Below, in pieces: positions 34,181-42,296 of a stretch of DNA of 64,000 nt. The stretch is taken from contig QCJK01000010.1 in the NCBI GenBank assembly GCA_003216075.1, forward strand, positions 1-64,000. Direction: 5' to 3'. The stretch is from Prochlorococcus sp. AG-409-B05 (GTDB lineage Bacteria; Cyanobacteriota; Cyanobacteriia; PCC-6307; Cyanobiaceae). How positions within the stretch are numbered: position 1 is the first letter of the stretch; each line of letters opens with the position of its first letter. The notes beneath the pieces are model-generated. The model searched no databases. It had not been told where the DNA came from and saw only the letters and a program-made list of their open reading frames with translations. The translations under genes and the position numbers were made by a program.

Positions 34181-34627
34181 TTGATATCTAATTATGCTTT
34201 AATTTTTTCATCGCTTTGTTCAAGACAATCATTACTTGCCCTCGGTGAAGGCGATGTCAATTTTGCACTAGGAGATCCATTTAAGGATCTCAAGGATGCA
34301 ACTTATCTAAGTTTGGAGCATCGTCAGGGTTGGGATTCGGTTGGGAAATGGCAAGGTAATTACACAGACCCTCGTGTAGGAGTTGAATTTAGTTATGACT
34401 TGATAGCGATAAAAATCGAAGGTGGTCCTCGCTTCTATGTACCTGCGAGCAATTCAGGTGTAAGCGAACGTACAGATTTCGCAGGTGAAATTGAGATCAG
34501 TCGTCCAATGGGTGACAACGCAGAATTATTTTTTCACTGGCAACCTATACACACTGATAAGGATGGCTCCAAATGGGGCCAAGGCTGGCAACATCATGTC
34601 GGAACAGGTGCGACTTTTCGCTTTTGA
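34181..34627 (+). CDS. 148-residue hypothetical, possibly exported
   Basis: The body (GEGDVNFALGDPF, YLSLEHRQGWDSVGKWQG, VGVEFSYDLIAIKIEGGPRF, GATFRF) alternates polar and hydrophobic residues and ends in an aromatic F, like a small outer-membrane or carbohydrate-binding beta-barrel. The frame begins with TTG 34181 right after an in-frame TGA, and the weak hydrophobic head may be a damaged signal peptide. No family certain. Confidence 0.5.
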   Translation: MISNYALIFSSLCSRQSLLALGEGDVNFALGDPFKDLKDATYLSLEHRQGWDSVGKWQGNYTDPRVGVEFSYDLIAIKIEGGPRFYVPASNSGVSERTDFAGEIEISRPMGDNAELFFHWQPIHTDKDGSKWGQGWQHHVGTGATFRF

Positions 34628-34794
34628 AATACCCAAATGTCTAGCAGTTATGTCTTGATTTAGTTGATGTATTTCTTTCGGTTGTTTCAAGAGGTTTGCC
34701 TTAGAACAATTCTGTCCAATTGTGCTTCTGCTCTAATCATTCGCATTAACGAAAGATTTGTTGTTAGGGTGATTTTGTAGCAATCACTACGAAA

Positions 34795-34863
34795 GCGTTC
34801 AACTCTCTTAGGAGAGCCGCAGTTCGACTCAAGCCATGGAACGGGGACTTGAGCTAACACGGA
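34795..34863 (+). promoter_or_regulatory. structured leader; possible glutamine (downstream-peptide) riboswitch
   Basis: CGTTC at 34796-34800, hairpin CTCTC-TTAG-GAGAG (34803-34816), then CGCAGT, then hairpin CTCAAG (34828-34833) with CTTGAG (34848-34853) enclosing CCATGG, then AACAC. The order CGUU-A-P2-CGGAAGU-P3-AACG and position before a tiny gene fit the downstream-peptide/glutamine-II riboswitch of marine cyanobacteria. The core (CCGCAGTTCGA versus CGGAAGUAAGG) and closing stem match only partly. Confidence 0.4.
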
Positions 34864-34872
34864 GAAAGTTCA

Positions 34873-34974
34873 ATGTCTCTTACTTACAGAGGTCAAAAGT
34901 ACATCCAGAACAAAGAAGTTGTGCAGAAGCAGCACTTTGTCCTTACTTATCGGGGCAAGCAGTATCAAAACTGA
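34873..34974 (+). CDS. DUF4278-like YRG micro-protein, 33 residues
   Basis: ATG 34873 with GGAGAAAG nine bases upstream. MSLTYRGQKYIQNKEVVQKQ ends with LTYRGKQYQN, so the TYRG.xY motif occurs twice, as in cyanobacterial DUF4278 proteins. A structured leader and a clean terminator frame it as a single-gene unit. In marine cyanobacteria such peptides are often controlled by nitrogen status, which fits the leader; that is inference. Confidence 0.75.
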   Translation: MSLTYRGQKYIQNKEVVQKQHFVLTYRGKQYQN

Positions 34975-34993
34975 ACTTCCACAATTAGCTTAT

Positions 34994-35020
34994 AGAAAGC
35001 CCTTTCCAGGGCTTTCTTAA
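34994..35020 (+). terminator. rho-independent terminator after the YRG gene
   Basis: AGAAAGCCC (34994-35002), loop TTTCCA, GGGCTTTCT (35009-35017), then TT. Confidence 0.8.
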
Positions 35021-35094
35021 TCTCTGCAATTTCAACTTATTTGGACTAAAAGCTGCTTAGTGCTAGGAGGACAAAAGTTTGCTTTTACTTCCCT

Positions 35095-35244
35095 TTAGAT
35101 AGCCGTATCGCACCGCCAAAAACGAGCATTAAGACGAATTGTATTTTGTAGCGGATGATACAAAATATTAATACCTGTCCCACGAGGCGACCATGAAGGA
35201 TAATCCGCCTGAGCATTGACTGGAAAGGGATTAATTAAATCCAC
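35095..35244 (-). CDS. possible 49-residue protein
   Basis: GTG at 35244 opens DLINPFPVNAQADYPSWSP, then RGTGINILYHPLQNTIRLNA and RFWRCDTAI. The sequence looks protein-like, but the frame begins shortly after a stop and may be the tail of a lost gene. Confidence 0.35.
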   Translation of the reverse strand: MDLINPFPVNAQADYPSWSPRGTGINILYHPLQNTIRLNARFWRCDTAI

Positions 35245-35685
35245 TAAATTCCAGCGGTTTTATTGAAGTTAGCTGGCCAGTATATGTACTTTTACATATA
35301 CGTTATGTTTTTTGCATTGTTCTAACTGCCTTGAAATAGTCCTATAGGTCTTAACGATAAATACTTGGCCTTAGGTTGCGATAACTACTAGCTGTTTAAC
35401 TTTGTCGTTAAATAAAACTATTTTTTTCAATTCCATGGATGTATTGTGAAATTAATTATTTGCATTTTACCCAACAGCTATTCTTGTGTTAATTACTTAC
35501 TTTTATTAATCCAGGATAGATCATCAGAATATACTTGGCTCTCCATTATATAGGTACTTTATCTTTAGAAGTAATTCAGGCAAATCTTACGAAAATCATG
35601 ATATAAACGTCAACAGTTAAAAGGAATTATATCCTAACTAAGCTTTCTGCTTAGAGCAGATCAAAACGCAAAGTTTGCTGGGGCA
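35245..35685. other. intergenic DNA without supported gene
   Basis: AT-rich; no frame or strong hairpin that I can support. Confidence 0.4.
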
Positions 35686-35856
35686 TTAGTCAGCATATCC
35701 GTCATCATCCTCGCAGGGAATGCTCTGAGGAGTATTCCCTGTTTGCTCGTACCAAGGATGAACGTATGCTTCTTTGTCAGAGTAGACTTCGCTTTTCAAT
35801 TCAGCTAGCAAGGCTTCAAGGTCTTGAATCATTCTTTTTAGATTTCTCTTTTCCAT
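35686..35856 (-). CDS. 56-residue acidic protein
   Basis: ATG at 35856; MEKRNLKRMIQDLEALLAEL then KSEVYSDKEAYVHPWYE and an acidic CEDDDGYAD end. The N-terminal half is a coiled-coil-like helix. Resembles small conserved picocyanobacterial proteins; role unknown. Confidence 0.6.
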   Translation of the reverse strand: MEKRNLKRMIQDLEALLAELKSEVYSDKEAYVHPWYEQTGNTPQSIPCEDDDGYAD

Positions 35857-36529
35857 TATTGAATTGAATTTCTTGAAAGAGTCTAAGACTGATCTATACC
35901 AAATGTTGGGAAGATAACCTTATGAGGAGATTTTAGACTCCTTCAATCATTTCCTCAACAATTTTGGTCCATTTGATCAAATAATTATGAGCTTTTAAAT
36001 TTAAACCCTAAAAGAGGAGAGTTGCGTTCCTTAAATGCAGTGGCTAAGATGGCAATCTAGGGATTAACTTTGGAAGTAAAATAAATATCACAAATATAAT
36101 CAGAGTTTATTTCAACAAAAATCTGAGAAGAACTTGCCTTTATATTTTTAATTTGAATCTAATATTTTAGATTTAATGGCCTTCACTCTTTTCGATCGAA
36201 TTTCCCCAGAAAGGAATATAATTAATGAATAGTTTATAGGTCATTCACATCTAATAAAGATGAATCTATTTCAGATGAAGTTCTGCTACCAAAATAATTA
36301 TATATCAAATTTATGATCCATGGCATTTTCGATGCTTCAAGGAGATGCTCTATCTAAAAGGACATGTTTTTAGGTTTTTACTATAAAGTCAATTATTTCA
36401 GATATAAGAAGTCAAATTCACTAGGGATATTTGCCCAATACTAGCAGGTTTAGTTTTCTTTATTGGCATGAAAATTCAATAGTTGTGACTTTGAATTTGT
36501 CTTACACTCTGCAAAGTTGCAAAAGTTCC
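35857..36529. other. long AT-rich upstream region
   Basis: No protein is supported here. The SDR frame is open back to 36431 (ATG-less, non-family residues), so part may be its leader. Confidence 0.4.
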
Positions 36530-37195
36530 TTGGCTACTTATTTGGTTACAGGTTCTAATCGTGGAATTGGTCTGGAATATTGCAGACAGTTGAACCAGAG
36601 AGGAGATCAAGTTATTGCTACATGTCGTGCATCTTCTTCAGAGTTAGATGCTCTTGGTGTAAGGGTAGAAACTGGAGTTGAGGTTAGTTCAGGAGAATCA
36701 GTCCTAAGCCTTATGAAGAAATTAGAAGGTGTTCATATAGATGTATTAATTCAAAATGCAGGCATTGCTGAATTTAATTCGCTATCTAATCTTGATCCAG
36801 AAAGTGTTATTCGCCAGTTTGAGGTGAATGCATTGAGTCCTTTATGCTTTACAAAAGCATTTCTTAGGAACCTGGGTAAAGGTTCAAAAGTAGCACTTAT
36901 GACAAGTCGTATGGGCTCAATTGATGACAACACCTCTGGGGGTTCCTATGGATATCGAATGTCTAAGGTTGCACTTTGTATGGTAGGAAAGTCTTTGTCT
37001 ATTGATTTAAAGCCTAATGGAATTTCAGTAGCTATTTTGCACCCTGGACTAGTTAGTACTCGTATGACTGGTTTTACACAAAATGGAATTACTCCTAAGC
37101 AATCAGTCAATGGTCTCCTTGCAAGAATTGATTCTTTAACACTTGAAAACTCTGGTACTTTTTGGCATTCAAATGGAGAGACGCTACCTTGGTAA
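36530..37195 (+). CDS. short-chain dehydrogenase/reductase
   Basis: 221 residues from TTG 36530 (or 254 from 36431, whose extra N-terminus does not look like the family). TYLVTGSNRGIGLEYCRQL is the NAD(P) binding TGxxxGIG loop, LIQNAGIA the NAG motif, and SYGYRMSKVAL supplies the YxxxK catalytic pair with an upstream Ser in MTSRMGS. Resembles C-factor/sniffer-type SDRs. Substrate unknown. No operon partner. Confidence 0.85.
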   Translation: MATYLVTGSNRGIGLEYCRQLNQRGDQVIATCRASSSELDALGVRVETGVEVSSGESVLSLMKKLEGVHIDVLIQNAGIAEFNSLSNLDPESVIRQFEVNALSPLCFTKAFLRNLGKGSKVALMTSRMGSIDDNTSGGSYGYRMSKVALCMVGKSLSIDLKPNGISVAILHPGLVSTRMTGFTQNGITPKQSVNGLLARIDSLTLENSGTFWHSNGETLPW

Positions 37196-37433
37196 ATATT
37201 GGACTAATGAACTGTCTTTATATGAATTTATTCTATTCAAAACCCTTTAAATACTAATCGTAATACGTTAAATTTAAATTTGTTCGAGTCTTGGTTGATA
37301 TAGGAGCTGATATGGCTTCCTTGAAGATATTCGGGCTGAATATTAAATAAAAACAAGACCTTATTAGAAATCTCTCTGGATTTTGGAAACCTTCCTTGCT
37401 AGAAATTTAAACATAAATAAAATATGTTATTTA

Positions 37434-37772
37434 TTATAGGCTTCCAAGCGATTCAGATAACTCTAAAATCTCGAGGAAGAAAATAGCACTAATAGATGTC
37501 ATTACAACAATTACTGCGCCACCAAGCTTGACGACTTTTTGATTTGTGTTTAATTGACAGGCCTTTATGGAATTTTCAGTTGCCCCGAAAGGAAGAAATA
37601 TTATGCCAATAATTATTAGTGCAATTGTGCCAATAATCATCTGTTCGTTAACAGTACTGCTGTTAACTTCTAGAGAGGGAACATTATTTGCAAGGCTTTG
37701 AACTGATTCTGTTAGCTGCTCGATAGCTCCATTTTGATGAAGCTCCCACAAGGTTTTGAATTCAGTTGACAT
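37434..37772 (-). CDS. 112-residue two-helix membrane protein
   Basis: A polar helical N-terminal half (residues 1-42) is followed by two membrane helices, MIIGTIALIIIGIIFLPFG and LGGAVIVVMTSISAIFFLEI, with a polar loop containing one Cys. Divergent from the oxygenase gene at 37865. No recognised family. Confidence 0.55.
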   Translation of the reverse strand: MSTEFKTLWELHQNGAIEQLTESVQSLANNVPSLEVNSSTVNEQMIIGTIALIIIGIIFLPFGATENSIKACQLNTNQKVVKLGGAVIVVMTSISAIFFLEILELSESLGSL

Positions 37773-37864
37773 TGCAAATTCTACAGCTATGAAAGTTATA
37801 GCTTTTGAATTCAGTGATTTCTAGGCATTGGAAACACTATGAAGTGGTTCAATATGTTTTTTTT

Positions 37865-38536
37865 ATGGCAGCATTAAAAGAAGAAAGTTCAATCCCAATG
37901 AAATTAATTGCTAGTTACCACAACAAAGGCTTTGAAGCGGTTGCTGATGGAGTGGTTTCATTTTTTAATCGACGGATTGATTTGCAGCGTAGTGGTATTG
38001 CCTTCGGATATGAATCCACTGAAATGTCTGAGCCAGCAAAGATTTCAACAGACATTAGTCTTGTGGCCATTGATCGTTCAGATTCAGAAGCATTTGCACT
38101 CTCAGAAGTGATAATTCGCGGAGTAAATGCTGGATTAAATAGGTATCTAGAAGAACGTCCATTAATGCGTGAATGCTCTCCAGAGAACTCTTTATTTGTT
38201 AATCCAATTTTTAATCTGCAGCGTTATGCTCCTGGAGAAGGATTTAAGCAATGGCATTGTGACTGGACTATTGAAGATGAAGTAACAGAACCAGTACATA
38301 GGGTTCTTGCCTGGATTCTTTATTGCAATAACATCCATTCAGCAGGAACAGAATTCTATTGGCAAAATCATTATGAGGAAGCTGAGCGTGGTAAACTTTT
38401 AATTTTCCCTGCAGGGATATCTCATATTCATAGAGGTCGAGTAAGTACTACTGATATAAAAACTATTGCTACGGGTTGGATTAATGCAGGAAAAGAAAAT
38501 GATTATATATCTCGCTTGGCTGATATTTGTGTATGA
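37865..38536 (+). CDS. 2-oxoglutarate-Fe(II) oxygenase
   Basis: 223 residues from ATG 37865. The jelly-roll core has LQRYAPGEGFKQWHCDW, whose HxD supplies iron ligands, and LLIFPAGISHIHRGRV with the distal His and the Arg expected to bind 2-oxoglutarate. TEFYWQN lies between. This is the prolyl-4-hydroxylase/PiuC-like group. It hydroxylates a protein or small molecule in the cytosol; target unknown. The AEC transporter starts six bases downstream, so the two may be linked. Confidence 0.8.
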   Translation: MAALKEESSIPMKLIASYHNKGFEAVADGVVSFFNRRIDLQRSGIAFGYESTEMSEPAKISTDISLVAIDRSDSEAFALSEVIIRGVNAGLNRYLEERPLMRECSPENSLFVNPIFNLQRYAPGEGFKQWHCDWTIEDEVTEPVHRVLAWILYCNNIHSAGTEFYWQNHYEEAERGKLLIFPAGISHIHRGRVSTTDIKTIATGWINAGKENDYISRLADICV

Positions 38537-38542
38537 GATTAT

Positions 38543-39460
38543 ATGGAAATAATCTATCTTCTTGCAGAGTTAATTCCTTGTCTAATCATTGGTTATTTAT
38601 TTGGAAGATTTAGGGAAAACCTATCTTTTGTAGTGGCTGTTCCATTAGTGAATTTTGGAATTCCAATAAGCTTGATGGGATTATTACTTAAAACAGGCTT
38701 GAGTTTACATTTATTTGAGGCTGCATTAATGGGGTTGGCGACAATTGGCTTGATGATGTTAATAGTGAGGCAAGTACCAAGGCTAAGAAAAAGTATTCCC
38801 AATCAAGCTTTGCAATTAGGTAGTGGTTTTGGAAATACAGGTTATTTTGGGATTCCGGTATCACTTGCTCTACTCCCTCAGCAAGCACTGAGTTACAGCA
38901 TTGGTTTTGATCTTGGGGCAACTTTAGTGATCTGGAGCTTAGGTCCATTTCTGCTGAAAAGATCTTCCAATCAATTGCAAGGAGGTGAACCATGGCAATA
39001 CTTTTTTAATGCATTAATTAGTAGTCCAGCTAGTAAAGGCTTGATTGGGGCATTGATAATCCAGTTATCTCCATGGAATAAGCAAATAACGTCTGCTATT
39101 TGGCTACCATCGCAGATTGTTATGGTTCTAGCTCTTGTAATAGTTGGGATGCGTTTGGGGTGGTTGAAAACGTTAAGCCCTTTGACTATCAAGTCTCAAC
39201 TTGCATCTGTTCAACAAAGTTTGATGTTGAAGTTGATTGCTCTTCCAACATTGATGATATCTCTTTGTTTGATCTTTAGGCTGCCAAGCATGATGAGAAG
39301 TGCCTTGGTTCTTCAAGCTGCAGCTCCTACGGCCATTTCAGTGTTACTGCTGGCACAAGTAAGTTCTAAAAATCAAGATAATGCTTCTTTGTTAGTTGTT
39401 TGTAGCACGTTAATTTCTTTGATAACAATCCCTTTATGGGCATTGATCTTAAGGTTGTGA
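38543..39460 (+). CDS. AEC-family (auxin efflux carrier/malate permease-like) transporter
   Basis: 305 residues, about ten helices, with an N-terminal MEIIYLLAELIPCLIIGYLF, a central GFGNTGYFGIPVSLAL (the NxGxxGIP-type motif of the family) and QAAAPTAISVLLLAQ near the end. AEC carriers export or import organic acids. Start closely follows the oxygenase gene; its stop overlaps the GTG of a small gene. Confidence 0.8.
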   Translation: MEIIYLLAELIPCLIIGYLFGRFRENLSFVVAVPLVNFGIPISLMGLLLKTGLSLHLFEAALMGLATIGLMMLIVRQVPRLRKSIPNQALQLGSGFGNTGYFGIPVSLALLPQQALSYSIGFDLGATLVIWSLGPFLLKRSSNQLQGGEPWQYFFNALISSPASKGLIGALIIQLSPWNKQITSAIWLPSQIVMVLALVIVGMRLGWLKTLSPLTIKSQLASVQQSLMLKLIALPTLMISLCLIFRLPSMMRSALVLQAAAPTAISVLLLAQVSSKNQDNASLLVVCSTLISLITIPLWALILRL

Positions 39461-39588
39461 TCAATTATCTATTTCAGAAGATCTTTTTTGTACTTTTTAA
39501 ACCAATTAGACGGGCCAAATCAAATGAAGAGAAATTAGGTGATTCTTATGTTGAATATAAATCTTTAGAAGAAATGATCAGGAATTAA
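39457..39588 (+). CDS. 43-residue membrane-anchored protein
   Basis: GTG at 39457 overlaps the transporter TGA (GTGA). Product: MINYLFQKIFFVLFKPIRRA, then KSNEEKLGDSYVEYKSLEEM. A short hydrophobic head with a charged tail; coupling suggests a helper of the transporter, but there is no direct evidence. Confidence 0.5.
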   Translation: MINYLFQKIFFVLFKPIRRAKSNEEKLGDSYVEYKSLEEMIRN

Positions 39589-39668
39589 TTTGAATTAGGT
39601 TCAAAATTTAAGGAATCTTTCTAACGGGATGCTCGAGTGCTTAAATACTAGGGGAATGAGGTGCAACT

Positions 39669-39833
39669 ATGGATTGGGAATCTGCCAAGCAGTATTGTAA
39701 AGATCGTAATTGGGATTGGTCCTTGGAACTGATTAACCAAGCACAAAAAGAGATGGAAGAATTGGCAGCTGAGAATAAAAAGCTTAAAGACCAACAGAAA
39801 GCTCAGCGGTTATATAACTCATGTAATTACTAA
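39669..39833 (+). CDS. 54-residue helical protein
   Basis: ATG 39669; MDWESAKQYCKDRNWDWSLE, a coiled-coil stretch QKEMEELAAENKKLKDQQKA and a short polar end with Cys. No family recognised. Confidence 0.5.
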   Translation: MDWESAKQYCKDRNWDWSLELINQAQKEMEELAAENKKLKDQQKAQRLYNSCNY

Positions 39834-39987
39834 TTGATTCAACTAACTGAGCCCTGTCAGTAATGAAAAAGATGTGCTAGAAGCTTTTTGGATATTATTA
39901 ACAAGTGCATCTAAAAAAAAAGAGATCCTAATATTCAATCATAGCAAATTTAAAATTACTATAAGTAAACATATATTGATTTGATTT

Positions 39988-41046
39988 ATGCAGCAATCAC
40001 CTTATCATAGGTTAATGTTTAAGGACCTAGCCAAGCCTTGGTTAGGTCCGATATTTGCGTTGATAATTTTACTCCTATTAGGGGCAATTGGTTACAGGAT
40101 TACTGAAGGTTGGGATTGGGGTGATTGCCTCTGGATGGTACTTATAACAATTACTACTATTGGATTTAGTGAAGTAGAACCTCTTAGTGCAGCCGGAAGA
40201 ATCGTAACTGTCTTGATAATTGCAGGAGGCTTAGTAGTTGTTCAATTGACAATACAAAGGTTGCTTCGTCTGTTTGAATCGGGATACTTTCGCAGGATGA
40301 GTGAGTTAAGGTTTCGTCGCAGACTTCGTCTTATGCAAGATCACGTAATCCTTTGTGGGTTTGGACGTATAGGCAAAGAGATTGCTGAACAGCTCTTATT
40401 AGAGAAGGTGCAGGTGCTTATCCTTGAAGTGGATTCTTCTCGAAAGAAAGCTGCAGAAGAAAAGAGTTTGAATGTTTTACTTGCAGACGCAACCTTGGAT
40501 GAGAGTTTACTTCTTGCAGGGATCAAACAATGTAGAAGCCTTGTCGTGACCTTACCCAATGATGCGGCAAACCTTTATGTTGTTCTTAGTGCTAGGGGAT
40601 TGAACTCCCAATGTCGTTTGATAGCAAGAGCAGAGAGTGAAGAAGCTGCTAATAAGCTCAAGTTGGCAGGAGCAAGTGTTGTTGTTAGTCCTTATGTAGC
40701 AGCTGGCCGAACTATGGCGGCAACAGCTTTAAGGCCAATTGCAGTGGATTTTTTGGATTTATTAGCTGGTTCGCAATGTGAGATTGAAGAATTCATTTTG
40801 ACAAATGATTTGAATAAATTTCAAGACTTAGCAAGTCGTAGTTTGTCTGGATTGGAATTAGGGAGTCAAAGTGGAGCGATGATCCTGGCTATTCGAGATG
40901 GCGATAATTTGATTGCAAACCCTGGTAGTGATGTAGAAATAGGACCTGGACAGCTTCTAATTGCGATGGGAAGCCAGCAGGAGCTTTTACAGTTGAGGAA
41001 ATTACTAGGGAAAACTTTGATAAATGTAAAGCAAGTTAATTGTTGA
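39988..41046 (+). CDS. potassium channel with TrkA-N/C regulatory domains
   Basis: 352 residues. Two membrane helices surround a pore loop with selectivity filter TITTIGFSE (GFG-like variant GFS), then a Rossmann TrkA-N domain (HVILCGFGRIGKEIAEQLL) and a TrkA-C domain near the end. Such MthK-like channels let K+ pass under control of nucleotide or ion binding. Start at ATG 39988 gives a typical length. Standalone. Confidence 0.85.
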   Translation: MQQSPYHRLMFKDLAKPWLGPIFALIILLLLGAIGYRITEGWDWGDCLWMVLITITTIGFSEVEPLSAAGRIVTVLIIAGGLVVVQLTIQRLLRLFESGYFRRMSELRFRRRLRLMQDHVILCGFGRIGKEIAEQLLLEKVQVLILEVDSSRKKAAEEKSLNVLLADATLDESLLLAGIKQCRSLVVTLPNDAANLYVVLSARGLNSQCRLIARAESEEAANKLKLAGASVVVSPYVAAGRTMAATALRPIAVDFLDLLAGSQCEIEEFILTNDLNKFQDLASRSLSGLELGSQSGAMILAIRDGDNLIANPGSDVEIGPGQLLIAMGSQQELLQLRKLLGKTLINVKQVNC

Positions 41047-41220
41047 TTTCTTGGATCTAATTGTAACGCTACTAAATCTAAAAATATGCTTCTTTGAGCT
41101 GATAAAAATAATTAATTTGTTTTTTTATCTTAAGATGAGAAATTGGTATACTTACCCTTATTGAACCTTGACTGTTTTCTTGACTCATGGCTTGCCGACC
41201 AATTAGTAGAAGATAGAAAA

Positions 41221-41847
41221 ATGAACCTTACTAAGTTCTTACTCATTGATGGTATTTTAATTGTTTTCGCAATTCCTTTATTACTCATATATCAATGGAG
41301 AAAATATAAACAGCCTCTTTTTAATGCTTTCAATAGCAATATAACTCAAAGCCAAGTTTCGATTACTACTCCAAGCATAGAAGAGCTTTTAAGGCTTGAG
41401 GGCTTGGCGCAGAAGTCTGGTAGTGGAATTGAATTTGATTCACTAATTGGAATCTGGAGATTTTTATATGTTTGGCAACAAGAAACAGATGATGAAAACA
41501 CTTTAGCTAGTTCATTGCTTCGCCTTTTCTCCGCAAACTTAGAGCTGAGAAGTAATCAAGAAGATCAAGAATGCGTAAAATTTGACATCATTAACTCTAT
41601 TCAATTTGGGGCCTTACAAATTAGATTTGTTGGTCTTGGAGATCTGACAGGACGCAGACCACTCTTGCTGTTTTATTTTGAACGTATAGAGTTGAAATTA
41701 GGAGGAAGGCTCTTGCTATCTCGTACACTTGATATACCAGATGAGAAGCAGCGACCTTTCTTTTCCTTGATTGGAATGGAGAGTACTGGAAGATGGCTTG
41801 CGGCCAGAGGGAAAGGAGGAGGACTTGCTCTTTGGTTAAAGAGTTAA
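41221..41847 (+). CDS. membrane-anchored cyanobacterial protein, fibrillin-like
   Basis: 208 residues from ATG 41221: N-terminal anchor FLLIDGILIVFAIPLLLIYQW, then a soluble beta-rich domain with IWRFLYVWQQ, FDIINSIQFGALQIRFVGLG and WLAARGKGGGLALW at the end. The G(T/S)WRL...-like opening and closing GR.L...GG.A.W pattern recall plastid lipid-associated proteins. The family is uncertain. Confidence 0.55.
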   Translation: MNLTKFLLIDGILIVFAIPLLLIYQWRKYKQPLFNAFNSNITQSQVSITTPSIEELLRLEGLAQKSGSGIEFDSLIGIWRFLYVWQQETDDENTLASSLLRLFSANLELRSNQEDQECVKFDIINSIQFGALQIRFVGLGDLTGRRPLLLFYFERIELKLGGRLLLSRTLDIPDEKQRPFFSLIGMESTGRWLAARGKGGGLALWLKS

Positions 41848-42034
41848 GCTCTAAACTACTTATAGATCTTATTGCGTTTTAGAGCTTTTAATATAAAACT
41901 TTTTTATTCTTATTGGCTATTTAAATGAAATGAATCATGCTTAAACTTGAATAAGAATTCTATAGGAAACTCGAGGTGTGAATTGCATTGAGGTTTAGAC
42001 TCGTCAGCAATCCCTAGCATTTAGTTTGGAAATA
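41848..42034. other. intergenic DNA between convergent genes, left part
   Basis: AGAGTTAAGCTCT around the stop of the previous gene is a weak inverted repeat; nothing else is visible. Confidence 0.35.
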
Positions 42035-42062
42035 TATAGTGATAATTGTAATTATCACTATA
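42035..42062. repeat. 28-bp near-perfect palindrome
   Basis: ATAGTGATAATT, a GT spacer and AATTATCACTAT, with one further T-A pair outside. It lies between two convergent genes. No T tract follows, so an operator or a cruciform-prone site is as likely as a terminator. Confidence 0.6.
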
Positions 42063-42296
42063 AGCAATATGGAACTAACTATGAAGGTTGATTGACTCTA
42101 AGCTTGACTAATACTGGTTTTTTGAGGGAGTAGTTTTTCAGGTTCTTTTGGTTAGCTACAATAGCTTTTTATTCATAGTCAAATAAATTTTGATAGCACG
42201 GAGTTCTTGCTTTTCAGCTGTTATTTTGCTTGGCTATTTGCTTGTTTGAGGTTTCCCAATAAGCTCTGTGCAAGTTATTGCGTTGTTCGGGTTAAA

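Noticed and set aside
34780-34870. tRNA-like AGTTCGACTC stretch before the YRG gene
   Set aside because: No acceptor stem, no anticodon arm; the hairpins fit a leader RNA better.
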